This document shows positions 15,216-22,771 of a DNA stretch of 64,000 nt, piece after piece; the stretch's first letter is position 1; each line of letters opens with the position of its first letter. A program made the position numbers and the translations under genes. The DNA is from an uncultured Eubacteriales bacterium. Lineage in GTDB: Bacteria; Bacillota; Clostridia; Lachnospirales; Lachnospiraceae. Location of the stretch: positions 30,782 through 94,781 of the forward strand of contig ONHA01000005.1 in the NCBI GenBank assembly GCA_900317515.1. The letters are read 5' to 3'. Under the pieces are notes generated by a model. That model made no database searches, was not told where the DNA came from, and saw only the letters and a list, made by a program, of their open reading frames with translations.

Positions 15216-16802
15216 ATGCGACTAACAAATAATACCAAAATCAATTATACAACACGTCAGCTGAAATTACCATTAAATATTGAAAAGCTGATCGATATTT
15301 CTGATCCGGTATATACTTTCTGTGAAGTGATGGATCACATCGACCTATCAGGATATTTTGTAGAGAAGGGATACAAAACAGGTCGCCCCGGATGTGATAA
15401 GCTGAAACTCCTCAAAGTTGTACTTTTTTCTTTCATGGAGCACGGTATCTGTTCCCTGCGCAGGATCGAGAAGCTGTGCCGGAACGATATCCGGTATATC
15501 TACCTCCTAGATGACATGGAGGCTCCTTCCTTTGCGACCTTCGGGAACTTCATCCGTGAGGAACTGACGGATCCCATCGAGGACATCTTCCTGAAAATAA
15601 ATGAATACATCTTCGCGGAAGACCACGTCGACCTCGACCATGCGTACATTGACGGGACCAAGATCGAGGCCAACGCGAACCGCTACACCTGGGTCTGGAA
15701 GAAGTCCTGCGAAAAGAACCGCGGGAAGGTCTTCGCGAAGATATCCGGGCTGATCGATTCCATCAACAGCGACTTACTGGGATTCCAGGGGCTGAAGCTG
15801 GAGAAACGCGATGAATACGCGGTCGAATACGTGGAGAAGATGCTGGAAGGCCTCCGGACGGCCTGCGGCCTGAATCCCGCAACATTTGTCCACGGAAGCG
15901 GCCACCGCAAGAGCAGGGAGCAGCGGCAGTATGAGGAACTGTCTGCCTGCCTTGACCGCCTGAAGACATACGCGGAAAGGATCTCGATATGCGGCGAGGG
16001 CAGGAACAGTTACTCAAAGACGGATCATGACGCGACGTTCATGCGCCTGAAACGGGACTATATGGGGAATGACCAGCTTCTCCCGGCTTACAACCTGCAG
16101 GCTGCTGTCTGTGACGAGTACATCGCGGCCCTGGACGTAAAGGCCTACGCATCCGATATGGACTGTTTCGTCCCGCTCATGGAGAAGTTCAACCGGATCT
16201 ATGGGCATTATCCGAAGTATCCGGTCGCGGATGCCGGTTACGGTTCCTACAACAACTACCTCTATTGTGAAGAGCATGGGATGGAGAAATACATGAAATT
16301 CACCATGTTCGAAAAGGAGACAAAGAATAAACGTTATCAATCTGACCCGTACCGGGCAGTGAATTTCAGGAAAAACGGGGAAGGCGATCCGGTCTGCCCG
16401 AATGGGAGAAGGTTCATTTTCAAATATAACAAGCATGTACGAAACAACAGGTACGGCCGCACAGAGGAGATCTATGAATGCGAGGATTGCCGTGGGTGTA
16501 CCCACAGGCAAGACTGCTGCCCGAAAACATCGAGCAACCGGACGATCCGGATGAACAGGGAACTGACGGCGATCCACCGGGAGGTGCTTGAGAACCTGGA
16601 GTCCGTCCACGGCGCTCTGCTGCGGATGAACCGCAGCATCCAGGCGGAGGGTGTTTTCGGGATCATCAAGTGGGACCGGTCCTATAAAAGGCTCTTCAGG
16701 AGAGGGGCAAAAGCTGTAAATCTGGAGCTTACCCTGATTTCCTGCGGTTTTAACATTTATAAATACCACAACAAGAAGCATAAAAATGAAGAGACAGCAT
16801 AA
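15216..16802 (+). CDS. IS1182 family transposase
   Basis: A 528-aa DDE transposase. It has the N-terminal DUF772-type domain (LIDISDPVYTFCEVMDHIDL..., LLKVVLFSFMEHGICSLRRIEKLCRND), the first Asp in HAYIDGTKIEANANRYTW near 147, the second in PVADAGYGSYNNY near 338, and Glu in QAEGVFGIIKWDRSYKRLFRRG near 478. A zinc-finger-like cysteine group (YECEDCRGCTHRQDCC) precedes the Glu. There is no ribosome site before the ATG, in keeping with a leaderless transcript. The frame is uninterrupted. Codon use is close to that of the neighbours, with a more AT-rich 5' end. Confidence 0.95.
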   Translation: MRLTNNTKINYTTRQLKLPLNIEKLIDISDPVYTFCEVMDHIDLSGYFVEKGYKTGRPGCDKLKLLKVVLFSFMEHGICSLRRIEKLCRNDIRYIYLLDDMEAPSFATFGNFIREELTDPIEDIFLKINEYIFAEDHVDLDHAYIDGTKIEANANRYTWVWKKSCEKNRGKVFAKISGLIDSINSDLLGFQGLKLEKRDEYAVEYVEKMLEGLRTACGLNPATFVHGSGHRKSREQRQYEELSACLDRLKTYAERISICGEGRNSYSKTDHDATFMRLKRDYMGNDQLLPAYNLQAAVCDEYIAALDVKAYASDMDCFVPLMEKFNRIYGHYPKYPVADAGYGSYNNYLYCEEHGMEKYMKFTMFEKETKNKRYQSDPYRAVNFRKNGEGDPVCPNGRRFIFKYNKHVRNNRYGRTEEIYECEDCRGCTHRQDCCPKTSSNRTIRMNRELTAIHREVLENLESVHGALLRMNRSIQAEGVFGIIKWDRSYKRLFRRGAKAVNLELTLISCGFNIYKYHNKKHKNEETA

Positions 16803-16897
16803 ATGAGATGGTTATCCACAATGGCCCTGGTTTAGTGTGCTCATTTTTTGGCTAAACAGAGTACACTTCTGACAATTACGATGGGTAAGCAAAAAGC

Positions 16898-16930
16898 AGC
16901 CGGCTTTGCGTTTCTGCAAAGCCGGCTGAC
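16898..16930 (+). terminator. IS right-end terminator
   Basis: A 12-bp perfect stem (16898-16909 with 16916-16927), followed by CTGACTTTTAC. It lies between the transposase stop and the right inverted repeat. The remaining 177 bases to the next gene hold AT-rich flank and a promoter. Confidence 0.75.
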
Positions 16931-17103
16931 TTTTACTCATGGGCTTTTTTTACAGCCCCTTTGTTTTTGTGCACTCTGAATGAAAAGACCTCCCCTGCGC
17001 CGTGAATTTTTATGGTCTCATTACGGAAAATATAAAAAATATATGAAATATTACACAAATGTTACAGATTTTGAAAAAATCACTTCATTTTCTTAATAAA
17101 GCA

Positions 17104-17112
17104 TGTTATAAT
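17104..17112 (+). promoter_or_regulatory. extended -10 promoter of the 3D-domain gene
   Basis: TGTTATAAT at 17104-17112 with no clear -35; GGAGAG follows at 17125-17130. The position decides that translation starts at ATG 17140, not at the in-frame ATG 17059 upstream. Confidence 0.6.
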
Positions 17113-17139
17113 CTGTTGCGGAAAGGAGAGGTACTCTTT

Positions 17140-18528
17140 ATGTTTTTTAAAAAACTGATATGTACACTTCTGGCCGCAGCGGTTATCACGGGTTCGGCTT
17201 TTCCGGTTTTCGGAGCGTCGGAAGGCACCGATGAGATCGCGGAGGCAGAAGTCAGGATCGCAGCCGCGGAGGCTGAGATCGCCGAGGCAGAGAGCGAAAA
17301 GGAAGCCGCTCAGTCAGATGCCCAGGCGACAGCAGACCGTATCAGCGTCCTTAAAAACGAACAGACCGCTCTGCAGGCTTATCTGGACCAGCTTAACGCG
17401 GAACTGGTTGCACTCGATCAGTCACTCACCAAGATTGAGAGCGAGATGGAAACCAAGGAAACCGAGATCGAGATGAGCAAGGCCGCCGTTGAGCGCGCCA
17501 GGATCGAGGAGCAGAACCAGTACGAGGAGATGAAGAAGCGCATCCAGTATATGTACGAGCGCAGTTCTTCCGATTATCTCGTTTCTCTCTTGAATTCCGG
17601 CACGGTGAGAGAGTTCCTGAACCGGGCGGATCATTTCCAGGAGGTCAACAACTATGACCGCGGCCGCCTGGCGGATTATCAGGAAGCCAGACAGATCGTC
17701 ATGAGACAGCAGGAGGCGCTCGAGAAGGAGGAAGCCAGCCTGGAGGTCCTGAAGTCCGAGTATGAGACGAAGCAGGCCGAGGTTGAGAACCTTGCGAGCA
17801 CGACCGGCGCGAAGATCACCGAGTTCACGCAGAATATTTCAAATGAAGAACTCACGCTCTCGAATCTTCAGCAGAAAATCACATCCCAGACTTCACTGCT
17901 CGAGAATCTGACCGAAAAGCTTGCCGACGCAAAGGCACGCAAGGAAGAGGAAGAGCGCAAGGCAGCCGAGGCAGCCCGCCTCGCGGCGGAGAAGGCAGCC
18001 GAGGAGGCCCGCCTCGCAGCGGAGAGGGAAGCTGAGGAAGCCCGTCTTGCAGCAGAGAAAGTGGAAGCCGAGAAGAAAGCCGCCGAGGTCGCAAAGGCCG
18101 CCGAGGAGGCGAAGGCTCAGAAGGAGCAGGAGGAAGCCCTCGTAAGGATCGAGGAAGCCCAGAAAGCGGCGAGCGCCAGGATCGAGGCTGTTGAGCGCGA
18201 TGCAGGTTCCTCTTCGGACTACACCGTAAAGCTCCGCGACGATCAGCTCTCTTACCTCGGAACCTTCAAGCTGACAGCCTACTGCCCGTGCGCGCAGTGC
18301 TGCGGCTGGGAGAACGGCCCCACGGCGAGCGGCGTCTATCCGACGGCGGAGCACACGGTCGCGATGGCCGGCGTTCCCTTCGGAACCAAGCTGCTCATCA
18401 ACGGCAGGATCTACACGGTTGAGGATCTCGGCACTCCGTACGGACATGCGGACATTTTCATGAATTCTCACGGAACATGCCTGCAGTTCGGCGTCGGCTA
18501 TGCGGAAGTCTACCAGGTATTCGAATAA
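17140..18528 (+). CDS. secreted coiled-coil protein with C-terminal 3D domain
   Basis: A 462-residue exported wall protein. Signal peptide 1-26 (MFFKKLICTLLAAAV...VFGA) is followed by a long coiled coil (30-360) of PcsB/CwlO type containing the MKKRIQYMYE block, then an Ala-Glu-Lys repeat of the EEARLAAE kind near 275-330. The last 90 residues are a 3D domain: TAYCPCAQCCGW, GPTASGVYPT, VEDLGTPYGHADIFM. The domain is named for three Asp residues; the first, usually in VAVDP, is missing here (VAMAGVPFG), while the Asp residues in VEDLG and ADIF remain. Related domains are found in lytic transglycosylase-like MltA folds and Sps/YuiC-type proteins. Probably a peptidoglycan hydrolase or its regulator; activity uncertain because of the missing Asp. 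Confidence 0.85.
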   Translation: MFFKKLICTLLAAAVITGSAFPVFGASEGTDEIAEAEVRIAAAEAEIAEAESEKEAAQSDAQATADRISVLKNEQTALQAYLDQLNAELVALDQSLTKIESEMETKETEIEMSKAAVERARIEEQNQYEEMKKRIQYMYERSSSDYLVSLLNSGTVREFLNRADHFQEVNNYDRGRLADYQEARQIVMRQQEALEKEEASLEVLKSEYETKQAEVENLASTTGAKITEFTQNISNEELTLSNLQQKITSQTSLLENLTEKLADAKARKEEEERKAAEAARLAAEKAAEEARLAAEREAEEARLAAEKVEAEKKAAEVAKAAEEAKAQKEQEEALVRIEEAQKAASARIEAVERDAGSSSDYTVKLRDDQLSYLGTFKLTAYCPCAQCCGWENGPTASGVYPTAEHTVAMAGVPFGTKLLINGRIYTVEDLGTPYGHADIFMNSHGTCLQFGVGYAEVYQVFE

Positions 18529-18544
18529 AATATGTGCATTTCGG

Positions 18545-18573
18545 AGAGACCGGCATGTGTTCGGTCTCTTTTG
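18545..18573 (+). terminator. terminator after the 3D-domain gene
   Basis: An 8-bp stem AGAGACCG (18545-18552) with CGGTCTCT (18562-18569), then TTTTG. Confidence 0.8.
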
Positions 18574-18598
18574 CTGTGAAAAATTTTTAATTTTGTGC

Positions 18599-18627
18599 TT
18601 GATTAGCGGGCGGGAGCGTGCTATACT
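18599..18627 (+). promoter_or_regulatory. tRNA-Val promoter
   Basis: TTGATT (18599-18604), 17-base spacer, extended -10 TGCTATACT ending 18627. The expected start point is 18634-18635, the first base of the mature tRNA. Confidence 0.75.
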
Positions 18628-18634
18628 TCCTCTT

Positions 18635-18706
18635 GGACGATTAGCTCAATGGGAGAGCACTCGCTTCACGTGTGAGGGGTTACAGGTTCGAGCCCTGCAT
18701 CGTCCA
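18635..18706 (+). tRNA. tRNA-Val (anticodon CAC)
   Basis: Full cloverleaf: acceptor GGACGAT (18635-18641) pairs with ATCGTCC (18699-18705); D arm GCTC/GAGC; anticodon stem CTCGC/GTGAG with loop TTCACGT, giving CAC at 18667-18669, which reads GUG; T arm with TTCGAGC loop (one A-C mismatch at the outer T-stem pair). The discriminator is A18706. CCA is not encoded (CTA follows), so it must be added. There is almost no 5' leader, and a short hairpin terminator lies 5 bases downstream. Confidence 0.95.
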
Positions 18707-18710
18707 CTAG

Positions 18711-18742
18711 GGCGCCGGTTGTTACGATCGGCGCCATTTCTT
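18711..18742 (+). terminator. tRNA terminator
   Basis: GGCGCCG (18711-18717) pairs with CGGCGCC (18729-18735), then ATTTCTTT. It separates the tRNA from rpiB, although some read-through into rpiB is likely because I see no separate rpiB promoter in the 30 bases left. Confidence 0.65.
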
Positions 18743-18771
18743 TAAGTGATAAAGGACGGAGGGAACGTGTT

Positions 18772-19239
18772 ATGAAGATCGGTTTTGCAAGCGACCATGC
18801 CGGAATCGAGCTGAAGCTGGCGCTGATGGAACATCTTACGGCGCAGGGGCATACCTGCACGGACTACGGGAACTATGACCCGAATGACCGAAACGATGAT
18901 TATCCGGTCTACGGACGCAAGGCGGCGGAAGCCGTGATGCGCGGCGAGGCGGATAAAGGCGTCATCATCTGCGGGACCGGCGTAGGCATCTCCCTGGCCG
19001 CCAACAAGGTTCCGGGAATCCGGGCCGTCGTCTGCAGCGAGCCCTACAGCGCAAAGATGGCGCGCGCCCACAACAACGCGAACATGCTCGCTCTCGGAGC
19101 CCGCGTCGTGGGCCGTGAGCTGGCCAAGATGATCGCTGATACTTTCTTTACGACCGAGTTCGAGGGCGGAAGACATGCACGCCGGGTCGATATGATCACG
19201 GAGATCGAATCAGATTATCGGGGAATTTCCAAAGACTGA
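18772..19239 (+). CDS. rpiB: ribose 5-phosphate isomerase B
   Basis: Interconverts ribose 5-phosphate and ribulose 5-phosphate in the non-oxidative pentose phosphate pathway. The 155-aa RpiB/LacAB-family chain shows the start KIGFASDHAG (phosphate site Asp8-His9), the Cys-containing active-site loop VIICGTGVGISLAANK, and SEPYSAKMARAHNNANMLALGARV. Normal family length is about 145-155. Ribosome site GGACGGAGGGAACG precedes the ATG. A strong terminator follows. The product feeds PRPP synthesis, and a PRPP synthetase lies 8 kb upstream, though not linked. Confidence 0.97.
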   Translation: MKIGFASDHAGIELKLALMEHLTAQGHTCTDYGNYDPNDRNDDYPVYGRKAAEAVMRGEADKGVIICGTGVGISLAANKVPGIRAVVCSEPYSAKMARAHNNANMLALGARVVGRELAKMIADTFFTTEFEGGRHARRVDMITEIESDYRGISKD

Positions 19240-19267
19240 GACAGTGAAGAGAGGAACGACAAATAAG

Positions 19268-19305
19268 AGGAAGTGTAGCCCGGGACGGTACACTTCCTTT
19301 TTTTT
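19268..19305 (+). terminator. rpiB terminator
   Basis: A 10-bp perfect stem AGGAAGTGTA (19268-19277) with TACACTTCCT (19289-19298), followed by eight T. Confidence 0.93.
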
Positions 19306-19379
19306 GGAGATTTAATTATATCTCTCCGGGTCTTATAATCGAAAAGTATTATGAAGAATTTTATCCAGGGAGGTTTTGT

Positions 19380-20906
19380 ATGGCACAATTGGTTCACTCC
19401 GCCCAGAGAGCCGCCTACAACGTGGCGATCCGGCAGGCGATAAAATATGTAAAAAAAGACGGCGCAGACAAATACGAGCAGATCGGCAAGCTGATCGATC
19501 TCGTGGAGAGGCTCACAGGCAGCAATTACCCGCCGGAAGGGTATGCGAAGGCGAGGCAGCTGCTCGCGAACCCGGATGAAAAATGGGCCCGCTTCCTGGC
19601 CCGCTCGCTCGACGAGCTCGATGACAACGTGATTGCGACGACGCTCTTAAACCTCGGCTTTGAAACCTTTATCGAGGGCACAAAGCAGATCCGCGAGAAC
19701 CGCAAAAAATACGACTGCAACATCCCGTGGCTGATCCTCTTTGACCCGACTTCCGCCTGCAACCTGAGATGCACCGGCTGCTGGGCCGCGGAGTACGGGC
19801 ACAAGCTGAATCTCACCTATGACGAGATGTCGAAGCTCGTTTCGGAGGGCAAGGAGCTCGGAACCCACCTCTTCCTTCTGACCGGCGGCGAGCCGATGGT
19901 CAGAAAGAAAGATATTCTCCGTCTCGCGGAGGAGCACAACGACTGCATGTATCACATCTTCACGAACGGCACCCTCATCGACGAGGAGTTCTGCCGCGAG
20001 GCGCAGAGACTCGGCAATATCGCCTTCGGCATCTCCCTCGAGGGCTTCGAAGAGGTAAATGACGGCCGCCGCGGCGCCGGCGTCTTCGACAAGGTCATGA
20101 AGGCGTTCGATCTCTTAAAGCAGTACGGCCTGCTCTTCGGCGTTTCGATCTGCTACACGAGAGCCAACATCGCGACGATCACGTCGGATGAGTATCTCGA
20201 CATGATCATCGAGAAGGGCTGCCGCTACGCGTGGTACTTCCACTACATGCCGGTCGGCAACGATGCGGATGAGAACCTTCTCCCGACGATGGACCAGAGA
20301 GTCTACATGCTGCACAGGGTCCGTGAGATCCGTCACGACAAGATGCTGTTTGCATTTGACTTCCAGAATGACGGCGAGTTTGTCGGCGGCTGCATCGCCG
20401 GCGGCAGAAACTACATCCATGTCAACTCGAACGGGGATGTGGAGCCGTGCGTGTTCATTCATTTTTCAAATGCCAACATCAGGGAGAAGAGCCTCCTTGA
20501 GTGCCTGAAGCAGCCGCTCTTTGAGGAGTACCGGAACAGGCAGCCGTTCAACAAAAACCTCCTTCGGCCCTGCCCGATGCTCGAAAACCCGGAGATACTT
20601 CAGGCGATGGTCAAACGCGCGGGAGCGCACTCGACCGACCTCACCTCGCCGGAGTCCGCGGCGCACCTCTGCGAAAAGTGCGAGCACTATGCCGAGGAGT
20701 GGGCGCCGATCGCGGATGCGATCTGGGCTGAGAAGCCCCATCCTGAGCACAAGTACGAGAATTTCAAGAACTGGCACCCGAAGGATGACCCGGCGGACTG
20801 GTACTCCAACAAGGACAGCATGACCGATTACGAGTACGAGGATGACCGGCAGATGGCGATCGAGATCGCGGAGAGAAAGGCGGCAAAAAAGGCGGCCTGC
20901 GAATAA
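19380..20906 (+). CDS. radical SAM/SPASM-like protein
   Basis: A 508-aa radical SAM enzyme. Residues 1-115 form an N-terminal helical extension; the cluster-binding CNLRCTGC follows at about 126-133 in DPTSACNLRCTGCWAAEYG. The SAM-binding GGEP lies in FLLTGGEPMVRKKDI. The central barrel continues with FTNGTLIDEEFC and GISLEGFEEVNDGRRG. The C-terminus has further cysteines (GGCIAGG...VEPCVFIHFSN, LLRPCPML, LCEKCEHYAEEW), suggesting an auxiliary SPASM-like cluster. Such proteins occur singly in Clostridia; no peptide precursor or partner gene is adjacent, so the substrate is unknown. TATAAT (19334-19339) and GGGAGG precede the ATG. It is flanked by terminators, so monocistronic. Confidence 0.85.
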   Translation: MAQLVHSAQRAAYNVAIRQAIKYVKKDGADKYEQIGKLIDLVERLTGSNYPPEGYAKARQLLANPDEKWARFLARSLDELDDNVIATTLLNLGFETFIEGTKQIRENRKKYDCNIPWLILFDPTSACNLRCTGCWAAEYGHKLNLTYDEMSKLVSEGKELGTHLFLLTGGEPMVRKKDILRLAEEHNDCMYHIFTNGTLIDEEFCREAQRLGNIAFGISLEGFEEVNDGRRGAGVFDKVMKAFDLLKQYGLLFGVSICYTRANIATITSDEYLDMIIEKGCRYAWYFHYMPVGNDADENLLPTMDQRVYMLHRVREIRHDKMLFAFDFQNDGEFVGGCIAGGRNYIHVNSNGDVEPCVFIHFSNANIREKSLLECLKQPLFEEYRNRQPFNKNLLRPCPMLENPEILQAMVKRAGAHSTDLTSPESAAHLCEKCEHYAEEWAPIADAIWAEKPHPEHKYENFKNWHPKDDPADWYSNKDSMTDYEYEDDRQMAIEIAERKAAKKAACE

Positions 20907-20924
20907 AGAAAGGTATGAAGACAT

Positions 20925-20960
20925 GGGGACGGATCCCGCAAAAAGGGTCCGTCCCCTTTA
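20925..20960 (+). terminator. terminator after the radical SAM gene
   Basis: A 12-bp stem (20925-20936 with 20945-20956, one mismatch), then TTTATAATT. Confidence 0.85.
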
Positions 20961-20998
20961 TAATTGTAATAAAGCTGTAACATTTCATTGAGAAACCT

Positions 20999-21026
20999 TG
21001 ATTTTGCGCCCTCACTGTGCTATATT
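20999..21026 (+). promoter_or_regulatory. promoter of the NlpC/P60 gene
   Basis: TTGATT (20999-21004), 16-base spacer, extended -10 TGCTATATT ending 21026. The roughly 80-base leader contains a small hairpin GGCGGA/TCCGCC (21083-21097) just before the CGGAGGAAG ribosome site. Confidence 0.65.
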
Positions 21027-21113
21027 ACAAATCGTGGGAGTTTTTTACAAAAGTGTTACAAGTTGTAAGGGGAACGTAAGAGGGCGGATTTTCCGCCTTT
21101 CGGAGGAAGTTTT

Positions 21114-22631
21114 ATGAAGAAAAGAATCATCAGTCTGCTCCTTACAGCCGTCATGGCGGTAAGCCTTACGGTGCCGGCTCTGGCGGACGAGGAGTCCGAG
21201 CTTCAGAGCAAGGTGGCGGCCGCGGAGGCTGAGCTTGCCGGCAAGGAAGCCGAACTTGAGGATCTTAGGATTCAGCAGGAGCAGATACAGTCGCAGATAT
21301 CCGCGGCGAACAGCGACATCGTGGATCTGATGATCCAGATCGACCAGGCCGGCCGGGACATCACGGCGACGGAGCAGAACATTGCAGACAAGACTGCCGA
21401 GATCGCGGAGACCCAGAAGTCTCTTGAGGAGGCGGAAGCGCGCAGGGCCCGCCAGTACGCGGACATGAAGAAGCGCATCCAGTACATCTACGAGAACGGC
21501 GGCAACATCGGCTGGGCTTCGGTGCTCCTCAACGCAAAGGATTTCACCTCGTTCATGAACAAGGCGGAATACGCGAGCGAGCTTCACGAGGCCGACCGCG
21601 CGGCCCTTGCGGCATTCGCGCAGACGGTCAGCGACATCGCAAACTTTAAGAGTGCGCTGGAGCAGCAGAAGGCGGAACTTCTGGACCAGAAGAACAATCT
21701 CGAACTCATGAAGTCCTCTCTGGAGGCGCAGAAGGCAGAGCTTGACCGCCAGATCGCGGCCCTTGAGGCGGACAATGAAAACCATGAGAGCCTGATCGCG
21801 GAGGCCCGTGAGCAGGCGGCGGCGATCAGCGAGCTCATTGAGCAGCAGAACGCGCGTCTCTCCGAGATCGAGGCGGAGAAGCAGGCGGCGGCAGCGGCGG
21901 CAGCGGAAGCGGCGGCGGCAGCCCGTGCGGCCCGTGAGGCGGCGGCTTCGGCCGATGCAGCCCAGGCGGCGGCGCTGGCGCAGCAGGCAAAGGCGGCAGC
22001 CGAGGAGGCCAAGTCCCGCTCGTCGGCAAGCGCCGAAGCTGCAAGAGCGGCCGAGGAAGCTATAGCGGCGGCGAATTCCGCGGCAGCGGCGGCTGAGGAA
22101 GCGAAGGCAGCCGAGGAGCGCGCGGCAGCGGAGGCAGAGGCCCAGAGACGGGCAGCGGAAGCGGCGGCAGCAGAAGAAGCGGCCCGCCAGGCCGAGGAAG
22201 CCCGCCAGGCGGAAGCCGCAAGAAAGTCCGCGGCAGCGGCGGCTGAGGCGGCAGCGGCCGCACCGAGCTCTTCGAATGCATCCGGCGATGCGATCGTCGC
22301 CTATGCGGACCAGTTTATCGGCTGTCCGTACGTCTGGGGCGGCTCTTCGCTCACGAACGGCTGCGACTGCTCCCACTTTGTGTGGCTGGTCCTGCAGAAC
22401 ATGGGCGTCTACAACGGCGGTTACGCAACCTCCGGCGGCTGGGCAGGACTTGGCAATCCGGTTCCGGGCCTCGGAGCGGCGCAGGCGGGCGACGTCATCG
22501 TCTACTCCGGCCACGTCGCGATCTATGACGGCCACGGCGGGATCGTCGAGGCCAAGGGCGCCGCATGGGGCATCTGCCATGACCGCTCGGCGGATTACAA
22601 GCCGATCGTGGCGATCAGACGCTTTATCTGA
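21114..22631 (+). CDS. secreted coiled-coil NlpC/P60 peptidoglycan endopeptidase (PcsB/CwlO type)
   Basis: A 505-aa wall hydrolase predicted to cut peptide cross-bridges outside the cell. Signal peptide 1-24 (MKKRIISLL...PALA); coiled-coil domain about 25-250 with the PcsB-type block MKKRIQYIYE; an Ala-rich, Glu/Arg low-complexity linker (about 255-385) built from AAAEEA-like repeats; and a C-terminal NlpC/P60 domain from about 390. Catalytic Cys419 lies in GCDCSHFVW and His467 in SGHVAIYDG, with His474 following as likely third residue. In PcsB and CwlO the coiled coil is the regulatory arm, activated by FtsEX; no ftsEX is in this window. Related in its N-terminal half to the 3D-domain protein at 17140. 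Confidence 0.92.
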   Translation: MKKRIISLLLTAVMAVSLTVPALADEESELQSKVAAAEAELAGKEAELEDLRIQQEQIQSQISAANSDIVDLMIQIDQAGRDITATEQNIADKTAEIAETQKSLEEAEARRARQYADMKKRIQYIYENGGNIGWASVLLNAKDFTSFMNKAEYASELHEADRAALAAFAQTVSDIANFKSALEQQKAELLDQKNNLELMKSSLEAQKAELDRQIAALEADNENHESLIAEAREQAAAISELIEQQNARLSEIEAEKQAAAAAAAEAAAAARAAREAAASADAAQAAALAQQAKAAAEEAKSRSSASAEAARAAEEAIAAANSAAAAAEEAKAAEERAAAEAEAQRRAAEAAAAEEAARQAEEARQAEAARKSAAAAAEAAAAAPSSSNASGDAIVAYADQFIGCPYVWGGSSLTNGCDCSHFVWLVLQNMGVYNGGYATSGGWAGLGNPVPGLGAAQAGDVIVYSGHVAIYDGHGGIVEAKGAAWGICHDRSADYKPIVAIRRFI

Positions 22632-22692
22632 AGCGGAAATGGTCTGACCGGGATGTTTCTTCTTGCGTGAGAGAGCAAATAAGGGTATTATT

Positions 22693-22724
22693 ATAAGCGG
22701 GCGAGAAGCCCGCTTATATTTACT
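22693..22724 (+). terminator. terminator after the NlpC/P60 gene
   Basis: A 10-bp perfect stem (22693-22702 with 22708-22717), then ATTTACTTT. Confidence 0.88.
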
Positions 22725-22771
22725 TTAAGCGGCGGTGCGCACGGACCGTCGGTTTACATAAGGAGTTTGCC

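Larger units (their letters stand above)
15137..16962 (+). mobile_element. IS1182-family insertion sequence, complete
   Basis: A 1826-bp element bounded by perfect 18-bp terminal inverted repeats (AAAGGGGCTGTAAAAAAA at 15137-15154 and its complement at 16945-16962). It contains one intact transposase gene flanked by two strong hairpin terminators, 15168-15202 and 16898-16930, which insulate it from outside transcription. I could not find a convincing target-site duplication in the flanks. An intact frame plus perfect ends suggests a recent, possibly active copy, between spoVG and the 3D-domain gene. Confidence 0.93.

Noticed and set aside
15127-16972. Target-site duplication flanking the IS element
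   Set aside because: The bases outside the two inverted repeats do not match convincingly, so none is claimed.
17059-17139. N-terminal extension of the 3D-domain protein from ATG 17059
   Set aside because: It precedes the TGTTATAAT promoter, and the signal peptide begins properly at 17140 behind GGAGAG.
21880-22270. Repetitive GC-rich stretch that might suggest a CRISPR or satellite array
   Set aside because: It is the Ala/Glu-rich linker of the NlpC protein; repeats are irregular, codon-phased and without unique spacers. No CRISPR or cas gene is seen in the window.
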